6,883 bases of DNA from an uncultured Prevotella sp. (GTDB lineage Bacteria; Bacteroidota; Bacteroidia; Bacteroidales; Bacteroidaceae): positions 1 through 6,883 of the forward strand of contig CALJCU010000060.1 of NCBI GenBank assembly GCA_938023885.1. The letters are read 5' to 3'. The position numbers and the translations under genes were made by a program. The first letter of the stretch is position 1. The number at the start of each line of letters is the position of its first letter. The notes under the pieces were generated by a model. The model was given only the letters and a program-made list of their open reading frames with translations, was not told where the DNA came from and did not search any database. Of the stretch, positions 6,180 through 6,883 are shown one piece after another.

Positions 6180-6813
6180 GATTCATGAAAATCTGAAAAA
6201 GAAAGAGGAGTATCAACGGATTGCCTATCTTGCGGCTCTCTTCTCGTAGGCACATGATAGCGCGATATACAAGTTTTCTTACAGATCCGGGACTGATGTC
6301 TAACAGTTCTGCTATTTCCTCGTAACTCAAATTCTGCATATATCGCAAGTAGATGGCCTCACGTTGTCGATCAGTAAGTGTATTCAGCAAATCTTCTACT
6401 ATCTCCTTAATGTCCGATTTCTCTTCTTCATCTATAATCGTATCCAGAACGGTGACTTCTGTAGTGAAAGGCAGTCGGTTTATATCAGTCTCGGATAGTT
6501 TCGAGTGCCTCCGCCACACATTCAACATGTTATTTCTGAAAGCCCGGAAGAGGTAAGACGACAGACTACACACCCCCGTCAGTTCCTTCCTTTTAAGATA
6601 CAAGGTGCAGAATACGTCATGTATGGCATCTTCACACAAATTCATATCGAACCCCAGACTCTGTCCATAAGCCAACAAATCGTTTACACATAGAGAATAT
6701 ATAGAGGAAAAGATGTCTTTGCAGTCTTCCTCCGTTTCGCTATTCAGAAAGATTTGCCAATAGGCATTCAGTCTTTTATGCTTTTCTTGATTGGTCATGA
6801 TTTGCTGTTCCAT
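6172..6813 (-). CDS. ECF-like RNA polymerase sigma-70 factor with hydrophobic C-terminal tail
   Basis: A transcription initiation factor of the extracytoplasmic-function type, 213 residues. Region 2 lies at about 35-105 (A-Y-G-Q-S-L-G-F-D...E-D-A-I-H-D-V-F, then the Y-L-F-R-A-F-R-N-N-M-L-N-V-W-R-R segment). A short acidic linker (D-E-E-E, 128-131) follows, then region 4 at about 138-193 with the helix-turn-helix L-S-Y-E-E-I-A-E-L-L-D-I-S-P-G-S-V-R-K. No sigma region 3 or extra sensor domain is visible. The last 16 residues (198-213) are strongly hydrophobic, N-P-L-I-L-L-F-L-F-Q-I-F-M. Translation may begin at 6813 or at the second Met, 6798. A Bacteroidota -7 element sits 37 bp upstream of the first. 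G+C is about 43%, below that of the glycosidase genes. The gene converges on the enzyme row, and no anti-sigma (FecR-like) gene follows it, so its target genes cannot be read from this window. Confidence 0.9.
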   Translation of the reverse strand: MEQQIMTNQEKHKRLNAYWQIFLNSETEEDCKDIFSSIYSLCVNDLLAYGQSLGFDMNLCEDAIHDVFCTLYLKRKELTGVCSLSSYLFRAFRNNMLNVWRRHSKLSETDINRLPFTTEVTVLDTIIDEEEKSDIKEIVEDLLNTLTDRQREAIYLRYMQNLSYEEIAELLDISPGSVRKLVYRAIMCLREESRKIGNPLILLFLFQIFMNRA

Positions 6814-6849
6814 ATACTATACCCCTACGGTGAATTCAACTATCAAGTG

Positions 6850-6857
6850 CAAATTTA
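6850..6857 (-). promoter_or_regulatory. Bacteroidota-type -7 promoter element for the sigma factor gene
   Basis: On the minus strand 6857-6850 reads TAAATTTG, a full match to the Bacteroidota housekeeping -7 consensus TAnnTTTG. A transcription start near 6843-6845 would give a leader of about 30 nt before the ATG at 6813. The -33 side is weak: the only TTG is at 6883-6881, giving a spacer of 23 nt, somewhat longer than usual. The window edge prevents a fuller look. Confidence 0.5.
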
Positions 6858-6883
6858 CGAAATGTTTTTATAAAAGTACTCAA

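Noticed and set aside
1..6883. tRNA or rRNA genes, CRISPR arrays, insertion sequences, phage or defence genes
   Set aside because: No repeated spacer pattern, transposase motifs, terminal inverted repeats, tRNA-like cloverleaf or rRNA segments were seen on either strand.

Overview
The window looks like part of a carbohydrate-degradation locus from the phylum Bacteroidota (a Bacteroides, Prevotella or Parabacteroides-like gut organism). The reasons are the gene content (GH97, GH29 and GH37-like hydrolases, a DUF4886 SGNH protein, an ECF-type sigma factor), the lack of clear Shine-Dalgarno sequences, and a TAnnTTTG-type -7 promoter element ahead of the sigma factor gene. No SusC/SusD pair lies in the window, so calling it a polysaccharide utilization locus (PUL) is an inference from the enzymes and their arrangement.

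Layout: four collinear plus-strand genes are followed by one convergent minus-strand gene. (1) 76-2415 is a GH97 glycosidase of the retaining, alpha-galactosidase-like type. It continues without a break into a C-terminal SGNH/GDSL hydrolase domain. Its 5' end is abnormal: about 65 N-terminal residues typical of the family, including the signal peptide, are missing from the reading frame. (2) 2458-3840 is an exported GH29 alpha-L-fucosidase. (3) 3916-4749 is an exported SGNH-like DUF4886 protein. (4) 4762-6105 is an exported trehalase-like GH37 protein that keeps both catalytic acids but has changes in both trehalase signature motifs. A strong hairpin separates genes 2 and 3, and another lies between gene 4 and the convergent gene. 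(5) 6172-6813, minus strand, encodes an ECF-like sigma-70 factor with a hydrophobic C-terminal tail and a recognisable Bacteroidota promoter.

How the parts may work together (inference): the periplasmic exo-glycosidases would remove terminal alpha-galactose or beta-L-arabinopyranose (GH97), alpha-L-fucose (GH29) and possibly an alpha-glucosyl-type unit (GH37-like). The two SGNH modules could remove acyl groups that block those enzymes. Together they suggest an acylated, fucosylated plant or host glycan as substrate. No gene here is wholly new at family level. The points most worth a second look are the GH97-SGNH fusion, its damaged 5' end, the altered GH37 signatures, and the sigma factor that has a hydrophobic tail and no anti-sigma gene downstream of it.
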